The notes below the pieces were generated by a model. The model searched no databases and had not been told where the DNA came from. It worked only from the letters and a program-made list of their open reading frames with translations. Position numbers and translations under genes: made by a program. From Verminephrobacter eiseniae EF01-2 (GTDB lineage: Bacteria; Pseudomonadota; Gammaproteobacteria; Burkholderiales; Burkholderiaceae_C), in the NCBI RefSeq assembly GCF_000015565.1, contig NC_008786.1, positions 4,514,501 through 4,578,500 on the forward strand: a stretch of DNA of 64,000 nucleotides, given 5' to 3'. Numbering within the stretch: position 1 is the first letter of the stretch; every line of letters begins with the position of its first letter. Shown here in pieces: positions 62,767 to 64,000 of the stretch.

Positions 62767-62796
62767 TTCCTCGTAAATCGCTGTGGAGATCGCGCT

Positions 62797-64000
62797 ATGA
62801 CTGAGACTGAACGCGTCACCGACAAGACGCTGCGGGCCTGGCTCAACACCGGCCCCGTGGACCGTGGCATCGGTGGCGGCCTGACCTTCGTGGCCACCGC
62901 CGCCGGAGCACTCAAGGGCCAAGCTTCCTGGATTCTTCGCTACCGCTTCGGCGGCGGCGCCCGAGAGAAGGTGCTCGGCCGCTACCCAGACCTGTCGCTC
63001 AAGGACGCCCGTGAAGCGACGCGCCAGAACCGGGCACGCATCCAGCAGGGCGTGGACGTGGCCGCCGAGAAGCGCGCAGAGCGGCTCAAGGCCCATGAAC
63101 AGGTCGCCGTGGCCGCCCTCGCGCAAGCCTGGTATGACCGCCACATCGCCAAGACCTACAAACACCCCGAGGTCGTGCTTCGCGTCATCCGCCGCCACAT
63201 CGAGCCGGCGATCGGCAAGCTGGGCGTGACGGAGGTCCGGCCGCTGCACATCGACAAGGTGCTCACCCGCATCCTCGATGCAGGCACGCCGACCGTGGCC
63301 AACGATGCGCTGCGCCACCTCTTCCGCATGTTCCACTTCGCCGTGAAGCGCCGCTGGATCGATGCCAACCCGGTCTCTGGCTTCGAGATCTCCGACGCAG
63401 GCGGCTTCGAAGTCTCAAGACAGCGCTGGCTGAACCGCGAGGAACTTGCCGCATTCGCCAAGGCCATGCAGGACACGCCCAACTTCGGTCGCCAGAACGA
63501 GCTGGCCGTGTGGCTGCTGCTCGCCCTGTGCGTGCGCAAGATGGAGTTGCTGTCGGCCCGGTGGACCGAGTTCGACCTGGAGCGTGGCGTCTGGTCGCTG
63601 CACCCGTCGCGCACGAAGATGAACCAGTCCATCGACATCCCGCTCGCGGCGCCGGTCCTGCGGTGGCTGGAGGAGGTCCAAGTGTTCTCGTGCAACAGCG
63701 AGTACCTGTTCCCGCCGCGCCGGCTGATCCACATGAAGGGAGGTGTGCCGAGGCGGAACCGCTTCGGCCACATCAGCCCGGACACGCTGAACGTCGCGTT
63801 GCTCCGCCTGCCGCTGGACGACATCGAGCACTTCACCGTGCATGACATGCGCCGCACGGCTCGCACCCACATGGCCGCACTGGGCGTGGACCGCTTCGTC
63901 GCGGAGCGGGCGCTGAACCACAAGGTCCGCGATGTCGAGGGCGTCTACAACCAGTACGACTACTTCGACGAGCGCAAGGTGGCGTTGGATCGATGGGCGC
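62797..64000 (+). CDS. P4-type tyrosine recombinase/integrase, 3'-truncated by the window
   Basis: At least 401 residues. The N-terminal P4-type arm-binding domain (DKTLRAWLNT, then SWILRYRFGGGAREKVLGRYPDLSLKDARE) is followed by a SAM-like core and the catalytic domain. Visible catalytic residues are Arg in LCVRKMELLSARW, HxxR in HDMRRTARTH, the late His in ALNHK, and the Tyr in VYNQYDY. Only the last residues are missing. Its position just after yicC marks one end of a genomic island extending beyond the window. Confidence 0.92.
   Translation, partial: MTETERVTDKTLRAWLNTGPVDRGIGGGLTFVATAAGALKGQASWILRYRFGGGAREKVLGRYPDLSLKDAREATRQNRARIQQGVDVAAEKRAERLKAHEQVAVAALAQAWYDRHIAKTYKHPEVVLRVIRRHIEPAIGKLGVTEVRPLHIDKVLTRILDAGTPTVANDALRHLFRMFHFAVKRRWIDANPVSGFEISDAGGFEVSRQRWLNREELAAFAKAMQDTPNFGRQNELAVWLLLALCVRKMELLSARWTEFDLERGVWSLHPSRTKMNQSIDIPLAAPVLRWLEEVQVFSCNSEYLFPPRRLIHMKGGVPRRNRFGHISPDTLNVALLRLPLDDIEHFTVHDMRRTARTHMAALGVDRFVAERALNHKVRDVEGVYNQYDYFDERKVALDRWA

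Noticed and set aside
62587..62796. tRNA gene as the integrase attachment site
   Set aside because: No cloverleaf or TPsiC-like GGTTCGAATCC segment could be found in the gap.

Overview
The window is high-GC DNA of a betaproteobacterium, most likely Burkholderiales/Comamonadaceae. The evidence is two Bug-type (TctC-like) receptors, a yicC-kinase-phosphatase-rdgB-hemW block typical of that order, and many decayed mobile elements. A Verminephrobacter-like symbiont is my best guess, but this is inference.

Layout. (1) 1-8.2 kb: the tail of a Bug receptor, then a minus-strand rpiR-ddpABCDF-ddpX operon for D-alanyl dipeptide/muropeptide uptake and hydrolysis. (2) 8.5-12 kb: a broken class-III aminotransferase, a three-gene toxin-antitoxin cluster and a truncated IS110 transposase. 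(3) 11.8-15.4 kb: gntR-dmfA1-dmfA2, N,N-dimethylformamidase, with the small-subunit gene split by a 158-bp element. (4) 15.6-17 kb: higBA with higB split by the same element, plus transposase debris. (5) 17-23.1 kb: a sulfur-metabolism operon (thiol dioxygenase, four-domain rhodanese, Bug receptor, Cys/Met PLP lyase) with a divergent LysR gene. (6) 23.4-47.8 kb: five tandem paralogous genes for Ig-repeat surface or secreted proteins, including one of 3,969 residues. Each has a related 5' leader and four have one of the 12 dispersed elements at their stop codon. (7) 48.1-48.9 kb: vapBC. (8) 49-57 kb: a reductive pyrimidine catabolism operon (preT-preA-NCS1 permease-dihydropyrimidinase-carbamoylase) with a divergent RutR-like regulator and a perfect palindromic operator. 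(9) 57.2-62.6 kb: I78 inhibitor-like lipoprotein, hemW, rdgB, PP2C phosphatase, Ser/Thr kinase, yicC. (10) 62.8 kb to the end: a P4-type integrase that begins a genomic island.

The most striking signals are three. First, a family of about 158-bp hairpin-forming, MITE-like elements has 4-bp target duplications; removing a copy plus one duplication restores dmfA1 and higB exactly. Second, long (TCAGCGCA)n octamer tracts (22 and 41 copies) lie inside small upstream ORFs ahead of two of the Ig-repeat genes, so copy number sets whether the upstream ORF stops just before the main start or overruns it. This looks like a translational phase-variation switch. Third, the Ig-gene leaders contain hairpins whose arms show compensatory base changes between paralogs.
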